DNA from: Corynebacterium gottingense
Lineage (GTDB): Bacteria; Actinomycetota; Actinomycetes; Mycobacteriales; Mycobacteriaceae
Direction of reading: 5' to 3'
DNA: 64,000 nucleotides
NCBI RefSeq assembly: GCF_003693265.1
Contig: NZ_RDRE01000006.1
Location: 82,127 to 146,126 of the forward strand
Shown here: piece by piece, positions 46,956 through 55,861 of the stretch
Layout: the number at the start of each line of letters is the position of its first letter
Position numbering within the stretch: position 1 is the first letter of the stretch
The notes under the pieces: generated by a model
Told to the model about the DNA's origin: nothing
Database searches by the model: none
What the model saw: only the letters and a program-made list of their open reading frames with translations
Translations under genes and position numbers: made by a program

Positions 46956-48800
46956 ATGACTGAGACCCTGCAGGCCAACGCGGAACACGTGAGCGAAAAC
47001 GACCAGTTGCGCGACGCTGCACAGCAATGGCTCGCCGACCTGGAAGCGGCGACGGCGACAGGCGACCCAGACGCGGCGGGCCAGGCCGCCGCCGACCTCT
47101 TCGAACCCGAAGGGTTCTGGCGCGACCTCATCGGCATGACCTGGAACCTCTACACCGCTGAGGGACGGGAAGAGATCGCGCGCATGGTCGCCGCAACGCA
47201 CCCCGATAGCACAATCACGAATACCGAGCTCACTGACGTCGAGGACGAAGGCGACGGCGTCACGCGCCTGCACTTCACCTGCGACACGGGCCATTTCCAC
47301 TGCCGCGGCATCGCCAGGCTGCGAGACGGCAAGGCGTGGACCCTGCTCATCTCCGGCCGCGAGCTGAAAGACTTCCCGGAGAAGAAAGGGCGCAACCGCG
47401 AGCTGGGCGCGCAACATGGTCCTAAGCAGGACCCGGAGAACTGGGCGGACCGCCGTGACAAGCGCCGCGCCACCCTCGGCGTTTCGGAGCAGCCGTACGT
47501 GCTCATCATCGGCGGTGGCCAAGGCGGCATCGCGCTGGGTGCGCGCCTGAAGCGCCAGGGGGTGCCGGCGCTGATCGTCGATAAGGCGGACCGCCCCGGC
47601 GACCAGTGGCGTGGCCGCTACCACTCCCTGTGCCTGCACGACCCGGTGTGGTACGACCACATGCCCTACCTGCCGTTCCCCGACGATTGGCCGGTGTTCA
47701 CCCCGAAAGACAAGATGGGCGACTGGCTCGAGCACTACGTGGGCATCATGGACCTGGACTACTGGACCAACGCCGAGGTCAAGCACGCCGAGTTCGACGA
47801 GGCCCAGCAGCGCTGGGACGTGCGCCTGACCCGCGACGGCAACGAGATGACGCTGCATCCGACCCAGCTCGTCTTCGCCACCGGCATGTCTGGGGTGCCG
47901 AACCGCCCGCAGCTGAAGGGCCAGGAAAACTTCGCCGGCGAGATTCGCCACTCCTCCGAGCACCCCGGCGGTGATGTGGACGCGGGCAAGGACGTGGTGA
48001 TCCTCGGCGCGAACAACTCCGCCCACGACATCGCCGCGGACCTGGTGCACAACGGCGCGCGCCCGGTGATGATCCAGCGCTCGTCGACCCACATCTCGCA
48101 GTCGGATTCGCTGATGAAGTACGTCTTCGGCCCGCTGTACTCGGAGGATGCGGTGGAGGCTGGCATCGACACCGACACCGCGGACCTCCTATTCGCCTCC
48201 TGGCCGTACAAGGTGCTCCCCGACGCGCAGCGCCCCGCCTTCGACCAGATCCGCAAGGATGACGCCGAGTTCTACGACTCGCTCGCCGACCGCGGCTTCA
48301 TGGTGGACTTCGGCGACGACGACTCCGGCCTCTTCCTCAAGTACCTGCGCCGCGGCTCCGGCTACTACATCAACGTCGGCGCCTCCGAGCTCGTCGCGGA
48401 CGGCTCGATCCCCGTCCACTCCCCCACTACGATCGCCGAGGTCAAGGAGCATTCAGTCGTGCTTGACAACGGCACCGAGCTCCCCGCCGACGTCATCGTG
48501 CTGGCCACCGGCTACGGGTCCATGAACGGCTGGGTCGAGCGCCTCATTGACAAGGAAACCGCCGACCGCGTCGGCCGCGTCTGGGGGCTTGGCTCCGACA
48601 CCACCAAGGACCCGGGCCCGTGGGAGCGCGAGCTTCGCAACATGTGGAAGCCCACCCAGGTCGACCAGCTGTGGTTCCACGGCGGCAACCTCCACCAGTC
48701 CCGCCACTACTCGCGCTACCTCGCCCTCCAGCTCAAGGCCCGCTACGAGGGCATGGACACCCCCGTCTACGAGCTCGCGGAGGTCCACCACACCTCCTAG
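46956..48800 (+). CDS. Flavin-containing monooxygenase with N-terminal NTF2-like domain
   Basis: A 614-aa protein. Residues about 1-165 look like a SnoaL/NTF2-type domain (WNLYTAEGREEIARMVAATHP...HFHCRGIARLRDGKAWTLLI), followed by the oxidase with the FAD motif IIGGGQGGIALG (about residue 185) and the second nucleotide-binding motif ILGANNSAHDIA (about 350). It resembles group B flavin monooxygenases and Baeyer-Villiger enzymes; substrate unknown. GGAAAGG precedes the ATG. No partner gene is adjacent. Confidence 0.87.
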   Translation: MTETLQANAEHVSENDQLRDAAQQWLADLEAATATGDPDAAGQAAADLFEPEGFWRDLIGMTWNLYTAEGREEIARMVAATHPDSTITNTELTDVEDEGDGVTRLHFTCDTGHFHCRGIARLRDGKAWTLLISGRELKDFPEKKGRNRELGAQHGPKQDPENWADRRDKRRATLGVSEQPYVLIIGGGQGGIALGARLKRQGVPALIVDKADRPGDQWRGRYHSLCLHDPVWYDHMPYLPFPDDWPVFTPKDKMGDWLEHYVGIMDLDYWTNAEVKHAEFDEAQQRWDVRLTRDGNEMTLHPTQLVFATGMSGVPNRPQLKGQENFAGEIRHSSEHPGGDVDAGKDVVILGANNSAHDIAADLVHNGARPVMIQRSSTHISQSDSLMKYVFGPLYSEDAVEAGIDTDTADLLFASWPYKVLPDAQRPAFDQIRKDDAEFYDSLADRGFMVDFGDDDSGLFLKYLRRGSGYYINVGASELVADGSIPVHSPTTIAEVKEHSVVLDNGTELPADVIVLATGYGSMNGWVERLIDKETADRVGRVWGLGSDTTKDPGPWERELRNMWKPTQVDQLWFHGGNLHQSRHYSRYLALQLKARYEGMDTPVYELAEVHHTS

Positions 48801-48806
48801 CAGTTT

Positions 48807-48819
48807 GCTTATCGACGCC
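48807..48819 (+). repeat. 13-bp repeat, exact copy 10
   Basis: Intergenic, 6 bp after the monooxygenase stop codon. A one-mismatch copy in inverted orientation lies at 48890-48902, so this is one of three inverted pairs. Confidence 0.9.
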
Positions 48820-48829
48820 ACCGCCCCCC

Positions 48830-49747
48830 CTACAGCAGCCGCACCGCCAACACGCCGGCGATGATGACTGCGAGGCCGAGGGCACGCGTGGCGTCGATAG
48901 GCGTCTTGCGCGCGCCGAACGCCCCCACCGACTCCATCACCTGGCCGCCGACGATCGTGCCCGCGTTGAACGCGATGACCGTGGTGGCGGTGCCCAGGAT
49001 TGGCACGAGCGTGGCGCCGCCGATGACGAAGATCGCGCCCACCACGCCGCCGAGCCACATCCACCACGGCCCCGGCTCTACCTTGCGGGTCAGCTGTTTC
49101 GGGCTGGTCACGAGCACCGTAGCCAGCAGTAGCACCGCGCCGACGGCCAGGTTGATCTCGGCCGCGTGCAGCGACGATCCCGCGACCGTGCCCAGGTACC
49201 CGTTGACCGCGGCCTGGACCGACGAGCACATCCCCACGCCCACACCGATGAGCCGGTAGAGCCACACCTCGGGCCCGTGAGCATCGCCCGCAACATTCTT
49301 CCTGCCCACGCCCAGCGTGACCACGATGCCCACCAGCACCACCATGGCACCGACGATGCGAATGAAGCTCACGTGCTCCTGCGGCGAGTGGAACAGGCCG
49401 AAGTGGTCGATGCTTAACCCCATGATGATCTGCCCAAGGATGGGCAGCACCACCGTCTGCACCGCGCCCAGCTTGGGAAACAGCAAGATGTTGCCCAGCA
49501 CGAAGCAGGACCCCATGAGTCCGCCGAGCCAGATCCACCACGGCGTCTCCGTGCCCGGCGCGAACTGCGGCAATGGGTTTCCTACCAGCACGGTAGTGGC
49601 CAGGATGGACAGCAGCAGCGCGATGCTAAACGACGTCAGCGCCGGGACCACCGGCTTATTGTTCACGCTCTGGCGCAGGCGGGAGTTGGCGGCGGTTTGG
49701 ATGGGGATGATCGCGCCGATCGCCAGCGCAATGGGGAGGTGCAACAT
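48830..49747 (-). CDS. YdcZ/DMT-type transporter
   Basis: A 305-aa ten-helix membrane protein of the YdcZ (DUF606) family. The two halves are clearly duplicated, each starting with an AxNxxL segment (IQTAANSRLRQS and VQAAVNGYLGT). DMT-superfamily carriers export small molecules; substrate unknown. I chose ATG at 49747 (MLHLP), which has TAGCAT (49756-49761) 8 nt upstream. Confidence 0.82.
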   Translation of the reverse strand: MLHLPIALAIGAIIPIQTAANSRLRQSVNNKPVVPALTSFSIALLLSILATTVLVGNPLPQFAPGTETPWWIWLGGLMGSCFVLGNILLFPKLGAVQTVVLPILGQIIMGLSIDHFGLFHSPQEHVSFIRIVGAMVVLVGIVVTLGVGRKNVAGDAHGPEVWLYRLIGVGVGMCSSVQAAVNGYLGTVAGSSLHAAEINLAVGAVLLLATVLVTSPKQLTRKVEPGPWWMWLGGVVGAIFVIGGATLVPILGTATTVIAFNAGTIVGGQVMESVGAFGARKTPIDATRALGLAVIIAGVLAVRLL

Positions 49748-49918
49748 AGGCACTCATGCTATCTGGTCGGGTGCCGCGGGGAGCGCGGCGCGCAATATTT
49801 CCCCGTCCCGCGAATGGCCTAGACCGTCCCACCTGGGGAAACGATAGAGGGGGTCGCGGGAAAGGGGAAATTTTACGCAGCCTCGTCATCCCGCAGCCCC
49901 GGAGGCAACCCCGGGCCC

Positions 49919-50857
49919 CTACCCCAGGTTCTCGGCGGCGCGCACGACCAGTTCCCAGAACCGGTCGGCGTCCAGCTCGGTGGCTACCGAGGTGTGGCAG
50001 TCGGCGGGGGCGGGGGCTCGGAAGTCGGCGACGGTGCGGCCTGCGGTGAGTGCGCCGGAGAGCTCTACGTCCACCGGCACGGGCACGGTCTTTACCACCG
50101 ACGGGTCGATGAGGTAGGCGATGCAGCAGGGGTCGTGGACCGGCGGGTTGTCAAAGCCCTGGTTGTCTTTGTAGTTGGTGCGGAAAGCGTCGAAAAGCCC
50201 GACGACCAGGTCGCCCACGGGCGTGCCGAGCGCGGCGAACCGCTGCTCCACCTCGGGCGTGGCCAGGGCCTGGTGGGTGAGGTCCAGGCCGACCATGACC
50301 ACGGGCCAGGACTCGTTGAACACAATGTGGGCCGCCTCGGGGTCGGCGACCACGTTGAACTCGGCGGACGCGGTCCAGTTGCCAGTGCCGTAGGCCCCAC
50401 CCATGAGCACGACCTCGCGGACGCGCTCCACGATGCGGGGCTCCAGGCGGGCGGCAAGCGCGATGTTGGTCAGCGGGCCCGTGGGCACAAGGGTGACGGT
50501 GCCGGGTTCCTCGGCCATGATGGTGTCGATGATCGCGCGCACGGCGTGCCCCTCCTGGACCGCAACCTCCGGTTCCGGAAGGTCGAAGCCGTGGATCTCC
50601 ATGCCGGAGTCGCCGTGGATGGCCTCGGCGGTTTCCACCGGGCGCACCAGGGGGCGGTGCGCACCGCGGTAGACGGGCACGTCGGTGCGGCCGGCCACCG
50701 TGAGGACTTGGGCTGCGTTGCGGGTGACCTTGTCGATGGTGTGGTTGCCGCCGATCGTCGTTAAGCACAACAGCTCGATCGAGGGGGTGCCGAGGGCGAG
50801 GAGAATGGCTACCGCATCGTCGTGGCCCGGGTCGCAGTCCAGGATGATCTTACGCAC
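49919..50857 (-). CDS. uriH: Nucleoside hydrolase (uridine-type)
   Basis: A 312-aa nucleoside hydrolase: the Ca-binding motif is DCDPGHDDAVAI, followed by GNHTIDKVTRNA and the later HDPCCIAYL. It splits nucleosides to base and ribose. Together with the MFS carrier that overlaps it by 8 bp, the arrangement resembles the uriT-uriH uridine genes of C. glutamicum, but the ribokinase and regulator of that operon are absent here, so the substrate is inferred. Confidence 0.88.
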   Translation of the reverse strand: MRKIILDCDPGHDDAVAILLALGTPSIELLCLTTIGGNHTIDKVTRNAAQVLTVAGRTDVPVYRGAHRPLVRPVETAEAIHGDSGMEIHGFDLPEPEVAVQEGHAVRAIIDTIMAEEPGTVTLVPTGPLTNIALAARLEPRIVERVREVVLMGGAYGTGNWTASAEFNVVADPEAAHIVFNESWPVVMVGLDLTHQALATPEVEQRFAALGTPVGDLVVGLFDAFRTNYKDNQGFDNPPVHDPCCIAYLIDPSVVKTVPVPVDVELSGALTAGRTVADFRAPAPADCHTSVATELDADRFWELVVRAAENLG

Positions 50858-52295
50858 GCGCGGCCTCCTCGGCGGCGATCGTGTCGGGGAGGTCCTGCGG
50901 GCGCGGGATGAGGAACGAGGTGCAGAACGCGGCGATGAGCAGCACCAGGCCGGCGATCATGCCGGCGCGGTAGCCGCCGCCGTTGTCCGCAAACGAGGTG
51001 ACTACGGCGAAGATGACGGTGAAGGAGATGCCGGCGCCCAGGTTGAACGCGCCCGCGTTCAGGCCCGGCAGGTAGCCCTGGTTGGACTTCGGCGCGAGCA
51101 CGACGTGGAGCGAGCCGAGCATGATGTTGGCAATGCCTGCGTAGGTGACGCCGGCGGCGACGGAGACGAGGAAGAGCAGCCACGGCGTCGGGTTGCCCAC
51201 CACGAACACGCCGAGCAGGACGGACAGGGCCGCGCCGCCGATGCCGATCTTGAGCACCGTGGTGTAGCCGAGGCGGCCAGCCATGTAGCCGGCGATGGGA
51301 CCGAAGATGAGGCCGGCGATGGCGTAGGGGGTGAGCGTCCAGAAGGAGACCGTGCCGGCGGACAAGCCCGGGCCGTTCGTCGCGTCCTGCGCCAGGTTGG
51401 GCACCAGGCCGTTCATGACGGCGAAGATGCCGGTCATGGTGAGCGTGGTGGTGGTCAGCAGCGCCCAAGTGCGGCGCTGGGTGAGCAGCTCGGGTTGGAC
51501 CAGCGGGTGCGAGCTCGAATTTTCGGCGCGCCAGAAGAAGAACAGCGCGACCGCGCCGATGATGAGCAGCACGATGACCAGGAACCAGTTGGCCTCCGTG
51601 AGCGCGCCGGCCTCGTTGAACGCGGTGAGGATCGTGCCGATGGCCACCACCAGGAGGACCACGCCCAGCCAGTCCATGCGCTGGGTCTCGCTGGACTTCG
51701 TCTCCGCCACTCCGAAGCGGATGGTAAAGACGGCCGCGAGCGCGAACGCGCCGATGACCCAGAACAGGGAGCGGAAGCCGAAGGCGGAGGTGAGCCAGCC
51801 GCCGAGCAGGGCGTCCACGCCGGCGATACCACCGTTAATGGAGGTCAGCACGCCAACCAGCAGGGCGAACTGCTTCTCATCGCGCACGGCCTGGCGCAGC
51901 ATGACAGACGTCAGCGCCACCGTCGGGCCGGACACGCCCTGCACCACGCGCCCCAGGAACAGCATTGGCACGTTGGTGGACAGGGCGGCGATGATGGAGC
52001 CGATCACGGTCACGCACATCATGGCCACGAGCACCTTGCGGCGCCCAATCAGGTCGCCCCAACGGGGCATGAACAGGGAGAACAGCGCCGCGGCGGTAAA
52101 GAACGCGGTCTGCGTCATGCCGATCTGGTTGGTGGTAGCGTTAAGCTCCACCTCCATGGTCGCCAGCGCCGGGGCGAGCATGGATGCGTTGAGCTGGAAT
52201 GCGAAAATAGCGGTGAGCAGGGCCAGCATGAGCGGCCAGACCTGCGAGGACGGAAGTTTGTGCCCGGCCGCGCCGGGCGCCTGGTTGGGTTGCAT
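50850..52295 (-). CDS. uriT: MFS transporter, probable nucleoside carrier
   Basis: A 481-aa carrier with 14 predicted helices of the DHA2 shape; PRWGDLIGRRKVLVAM is the MFS loop signature. By position before the nucleoside hydrolase (stop overlapping its start by 8 bp), it is the likely nucleoside importer, as UriT in C. glutamicum. I chose ATG at 52295 (MQPNQAP), because TAGGCT (52303-52308) then lies 7 nt upstream; the ATG at 52301 would sit too close. Confidence 0.8.
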   Translation of the reverse strand: MQPNQAPGAAGHKLPSSQVWPLMLALLTAIFAFQLNASMLAPALATMEVELNATTNQIGMTQTAFFTAAALFSLFMPRWGDLIGRRKVLVAMMCVTVIGSIIAALSTNVPMLFLGRVVQGVSGPTVALTSVMLRQAVRDEKQFALLVGVLTSINGGIAGVDALLGGWLTSAFGFRSLFWVIGAFALAAVFTIRFGVAETKSSETQRMDWLGVVLLVVAIGTILTAFNEAGALTEANWFLVIVLLIIGAVALFFFWRAENSSSHPLVQPELLTQRRTWALLTTTTLTMTGIFAVMNGLVPNLAQDATNGPGLSAGTVSFWTLTPYAIAGLIFGPIAGYMAGRLGYTTVLKIGIGGAALSVLLGVFVVGNPTPWLLFLVSVAAGVTYAGIANIMLGSLHVVLAPKSNQGYLPGLNAGAFNLGAGISFTVIFAVVTSFADNGGGYRAGMIAGLVLLIAAFCTSFLIPRPQDLPDTIAAEEAARA

Positions 52296-52302
52296 ACCCA
52301 TC

Positions 52303-52308
52303 AGCCTA
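52303..52308 (-). promoter_or_regulatory. Candidate -10 box of the nucleoside operon (leaderless)
   Basis: TAGGCT, 7 nt before the ATG at 52295 and only 1 nt before the alternative ATG at 52301; it decides between the two starts. Confidence 0.45.
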
Positions 52309-52325
52309 GGGCATGGGGTGCAAAA

Positions 52326-53132
52326 TCACTTCCCCAGCGCTGCCCAGATCGCGGTGTTGGTCTCCTGCCACAGGGGCTTGGCCCAGTCGCCGAACTCGCG
52401 GTCCGTCAGCGCCACCATCGCCTGCCCATCGGCGACCCACAGGTAGGTGCCCGCCATACCGAAGTGGCCGACCGTGTCTGCAGGCATCCCGTCGCCCGTC
52501 CAGTGCGGCGCCTTCTCCCCCTTGATCTCAAAACCCAGCCCCCACGGGCACGGCTTCTGCATCCCGTAGCCGGGCACCACGCCGCGCAGGTCCCCGAACT
52601 GGTTGCTGAACGCCTCTCGCAGCGTCTCCTCGCTCAAAAGCTTCGGCGCCATGAGCTCCTGCGCGAACAGGACGAGATCGCTTATCGACGCCCTCCCGCC
52701 ATGCCCCGCCGACCCATACACTTCAGCCGTCTGCATCCCCAGGGGCTCGAAAACCCCCTCTCGCATGTAGTCCGCGAAGGCGAACCCAGTCTCTTGTTCC
52801 AGGTAGTCCGCGAGGATCTCGTAGCCGGCCGACGAGTAGATGCGTCGCTCCCCCACCGGCTTCTGCGGCTCGCGGGAGGCGAAGCCGACGCCGGAGGCGT
52901 GCGCGAGGAGGTGGCGGACGGTCGCGCCTTCGGGCCCGCAGGCGTCGTCTAGCGAGAACGCTCCTTCTTCGACGGCGAGGAGGAACCCGTAGGCCGAGAG
53001 CAGCTTGGTCACGCTGGCGAGTTCGTAGACGCGCTCGGCGTCGCCGTAGGTGGCGGTGCGGGTGCCGATCAGGGCGGCGCTGACGTTGTCGGCGGGCCAG
53101 GTGTCGAGGTAGTCGTCGAGGCGGAAATCCAT
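52326..53132 (-). CDS. Beta-lactamase-fold serine hydrolase
   Basis: A 268-aa class C/esterase-type penicillin-binding fold. The SxxK motif is ASVTKLL (about residue 40) and the Tyr motif is IYSSAGYEILADYL; a HFGMAGTY segment stands where the KTG box would be. No signal peptide, so probably a cytoplasmic esterase or peptidase rather than a resistance enzyme. It lies just upstream of the nucleoside carrier on the same strand. Confidence 0.85.
   Translation of the reverse strand: MDFRLDDYLDTWPADNVSAALIGTRTATYGDAERVYELASVTKLLSAYGFLLAVEEGAFSLDDACGPEGATVRHLLAHASGVGFASREPQKPVGERRIYSSAGYEILADYLEQETGFAFADYMREGVFEPLGMQTAEVYGSAGHGGRASISDLVLFAQELMAPKLLSEETLREAFSNQFGDLRGVVPGYGMQKPCPWGLGFEIKGEKAPHWTGDGMPADTVGHFGMAGTYLWVADGQAMVALTDREFGDWAKPLWQETNTAIWAALGK
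52680..52692 (+). repeat. 13-bp repeat, exact copy 11
   Basis: Antisense within the serine hydrolase gene (which reads Ala-Ser-Ile-Ser), preceded by C and followed by CTCCCGCC. Confidence 0.9.
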
Positions 53133-53304
53133 GGTGTCGAGCGTACCTGCGCTCCGCTGATGTGGACGTGACACACGTGGCGTGTAAGCTAGCTCTCACC
53201 TAAGTGCCTCCGGGCCACGGGTCACCGGCCGAACGGCCTTCATAACTGCACGCAGCCTGCGCGGAGACCCGGGCAGGCCCCAACGAGCACGAGAGGGAGA
53301 ATCG

Positions 53305-55074
53305 ATGACCGGTTCCTCCAAAGTCACGCCCGGTTCCGCGGGCACAAAGACGAAACCCGACAAGCGCGACGACCGCGCACACGACACGCACGGTGAGGGT
53401 GCTGGCTTCCTCGGCATCATTGAAAAGATTGGTAACAAGCTGCCGGACCCATTCTGGCTATTTGTCATCCTCGCGGGTGTCGTAGCCGTCACGTCCTGGA
53501 TCGGCCACAAGGCTGGCATGTCCGCAGTAGACCCCGGCACGGGCGAGACGATCGAGGTCCAGTCCCTGCTGACCACCGAGAACATCTCGCGCATGGTCAC
53601 CGACGCGGTGGAAAACTTCATCGCCTTCCCGCCGCTCGGCGTGGTGCTGTCGGTGATGCTGGGCGTGGCCGTGGCGGAGCAGACCGGCTTCCTCGGCGCG
53701 CTGGTGCGCGCGATGGTGGCCAAGGTCGGCCCCGGCATGCTCACCTTCATGGTGGCGCTGGCCGGCGTGACCGGCTCGGTAGCCTCCGACGCGATCTACG
53801 TCATCATCATCCCGCTGGGCGCGCTGGCGTTCCACGCGCTCGGCCGCTCGCCAGTGGTGGGCGCGATGGTGGCGTTCGCGGCGTCATCGGCAGGCTTCAA
53901 CGCGTCCCTGATCCTGAACATCACGGACCTCCTGCTCGCCGGTATTTCCACCTCCGCCGCCAATATTGTGGACGAGGCCTACGAGGTCTCACCGCTGGCC
54001 AACATCTACTTCGTCATCCCGTCCGCCATCGTGCTCGCGCTGGTGATCACCGCCGTGACCGAGTTCTACGTGGACAAGAAGGCGCAGGCACTGGTCAACC
54101 ACGACCACATCGAGACCGAGGAGCTCTCCTTTGACAAGATTGAGAGCCGCGAGCACGCCAAGGCCCTGAAGGAAGCCGAATCCGGCGACCCGTTGCTGGA
54201 GGAGGCCGCCGGCAAGACCAAGGAGAAGGCCGCCGCCGAGAACGCGGCGGCCCAAGGTCGCCCCGACGACTACCAGGAGGGCGAGCTCACCGAGGACCAG
54301 CTCAAGCTCTCCCCCATCGAGTGGAAGGGCATGGTGTGGTCCACGATCGCACTGGTGCTGTTCCTGATCGCGTACTTCTGCCTGCTGTTCATCCCGGGGT
54401 CGCCGTTCGCGCGCCCCGAGGAGGGCTTCATGGAGTCTCCGCTAATCCGCGCGATCGCGGTCCCGATTTCCCTGGCGTTCTTCCTCATGGGCCTGGTCTA
54501 CGGCCTCATTGTCGGCACGATCACCTCCGCCGCTGACATCCCCGAGTTCATGGCCCGCGGCCTGAAGACGCTCCTGCCCATGCTGGTGCTCTTCTTCGCC
54601 GTCTCCCAGTTCCTGGCCTGGTTCAACTGGTCCAACCTGGGCGCCTGGACGGCGATCAACGGCGCGGAGCTGCTGCAGCGCTGGAACCTGCCAAACGTGC
54701 TGCTCTTCCTGGGGTTCGTACTCATGGTCACGCTGATCAACCTGTTCATCACGTCCGGCTCCGCGCAGTGGGCGCTCATGGCCCCGGTGGTCGTCCCGAT
54801 GATGATGTACGTAGGCGTTTCCCCAGAGGTGACCCAAATGCTCTACCGCATCGGCGATTCCCCGTCGAACATCATCACCCCGATGTCGCCGTACTTCGCC
54901 CTCGCGCTGACGTTCCTGCAGCGCTACTACAAGAAGGCCGGCGTGGGCACGCTCATGTCGCTGGCCCTGCCGTACACGATTGCCATGCTGGCGGGCTGGT
55001 TCATCTTCTTCCTCATCTGGTACTCCGTGGGCATCCCGCTCGGCCCGGGCTCGCCGATGCACTACCAGGTCTAA
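53305..55074 (+). CDS. AbgT-family transporter
   Basis: A 589-aa membrane protein of the AbgT (p-aminobenzoyl-glutamate/antimetabolite) family. It has a cytoplasmic Lys-rich N-terminus (about 1-40), some eleven hydrophobic helices, a long charged insertion (about residues 255-345) that is unusual in size, and C-terminal TSGSAQWALMAPVVVPMMM and IGDSPSNIITPMSPYF, both conserved in the family. Members import p-aminobenzoyl-glutamate or export sulfonamides. GAGAGGGAG precedes the ATG. A strong terminator follows. Confidence 0.9.
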   Translation: MTGSSKVTPGSAGTKTKPDKRDDRAHDTHGEGAGFLGIIEKIGNKLPDPFWLFVILAGVVAVTSWIGHKAGMSAVDPGTGETIEVQSLLTTENISRMVTDAVENFIAFPPLGVVLSVMLGVAVAEQTGFLGALVRAMVAKVGPGMLTFMVALAGVTGSVASDAIYVIIIPLGALAFHALGRSPVVGAMVAFAASSAGFNASLILNITDLLLAGISTSAANIVDEAYEVSPLANIYFVIPSAIVLALVITAVTEFYVDKKAQALVNHDHIETEELSFDKIESREHAKALKEAESGDPLLEEAAGKTKEKAAAENAAAQGRPDDYQEGELTEDQLKLSPIEWKGMVWSTIALVLFLIAYFCLLFIPGSPFARPEEGFMESPLIRAIAVPISLAFFLMGLVYGLIVGTITSAADIPEFMARGLKTLLPMLVLFFAVSQFLAWFNWSNLGAWTAINGAELLQRWNLPNVLLFLGFVLMVTLINLFITSGSAQWALMAPVVVPMMMYVGVSPEVTQMLYRIGDSPSNIITPMSPYFALALTFLQRYYKKAGVGTLMSLALPYTIAMLAGWFIFFLIWYSVGIPLGPGSPMHYQV

Positions 55075-55090
55075 GTCGACGACGCGTTTT

Positions 55091-55140
55091 GGCCCCGCGC
55101 TTTCTCCGTTCCGGGAGAGCGCGGGGCCTCGGTGTTTTTT
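55091..55140 (+). terminator. Terminator after AbgT-family gene
   Basis: GGCCCCGCGCTTTCTCC pairs with GGGAGAGCGCGGGGCC (one bulge) and a T6 run follows at 55135-55140. Confidence 0.9.
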
Positions 55141-55146
55141 GGGCGT

Positions 55147-55512
55147 TTACTTCGACGTCGACGGGATGATCCCAGGCAACGGGTTGGGCACCACCCCCTG
55201 GAGCACCATGTAGTAGCCGGTCGACCCGGCCGCGAATGCACCGAGCAGCGCGGTAAGCACGATGTCGGCGCGGCTCGCGCTGCGCACGACCTCGGCGAAG
55301 CTGCCCGCGGCTATGGCGTCCTCGAAGCTGGAGCCGACGGCGCGCTCGTAGCTGTTCTTTACCGAGCTGCCGGAGTTGACCACTACGGTAGCGTCTCGCT
55401 GGAACTCGTCGTAGCTGGGGCGACTCGGGGTGGCTGCATGGGAAGAAATTGGGGAGATTGACATGGTGGCCACGGCAATTGCGGTGGCGACGACGGGGAC
55501 TCGATGTTGCAT
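55147..55512 (-). CDS. Small secreted protein, paralogue of 61744-62193
   Basis: A 121-aa exported protein: signal peptide (MQHRVPVVATAIAVATMSISPISSHA), an SSVKNSYERAVGSSFEDAIAAG block, a transmembrane-like segment (about residues 84-100) and a C-terminal MVLQGVVPNPLPGIIPS. The same three features recur in the gene at 61744, so this is a corynebacterial family of unknown role. It stops 6 bp after the terminator. Confidence 0.75.
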   Translation of the reverse strand: MQHRVPVVATAIAVATMSISPISSHAATPSRPSYDEFQRDATVVVNSGSSVKNSYERAVGSSFEDAIAAGSFAEVVRSASRADIVLTALLGAFAAGSTGYYMVLQGVVPNPLPGIIPSTSK

Positions 55513-55861
55513 GCCGCTCACAGTAACACTTTTTTGTATCGATTTTGTGGGGTAGATGTTTTGGGTTCGGGTCTTGCCTGGGGGACCCGCCGCGACATGC
55601 GGATTTGGCCGACCGTTCCGCAGATACCGTTAGTAAGATACCGACAACACGCTCCTGAGCAGCGTCTTCGGGTTCTTAATATCGGTATCTATACGCGGGA
55701 CGACAGGAGAGGCACTGCCCCAGTGGCCGGGCTACCCACCAGGGTGCGTGCGGCACCCCAAGCTTGAAAAAATTATCCGATTCCACTGTGCACACACTGG
55801 AAAAACGTGCTTTCATAAACACGTCATTGCTTCCCCCTCTGCTACGAAAGGAAGACTTCCC
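55513..55861. other. Intergenic stretch holding palindromic repeat B
   Basis: About 350 bases between the small secreted gene and the next rightward gene. It contains the palindromic repeat at 55621-55691 and a GAAAGGAAG ribosome binding site near the end. No gene seen. Confidence 0.55.
55621..55691. repeat. Imperfect palindrome of about 71 bp, copy B
   Basis: Left arm starts CAGATACCGTTAGTAAGATA and right arm ends CTTAATATCGGTATCTA, around a GCTCCTGAGC centre. The right arm matches copy A (38044-38115) over GAGCAGCG...TCGGG.TCTTA.TATCGGTATCT. Confidence 0.75.

Noticed and set aside
50685..52952. 755-codon plus-strand frame across the nucleoside operon
   Set aside because: Low-complexity Arg/Glu/Gly/His composition and opposite to two clear genes.
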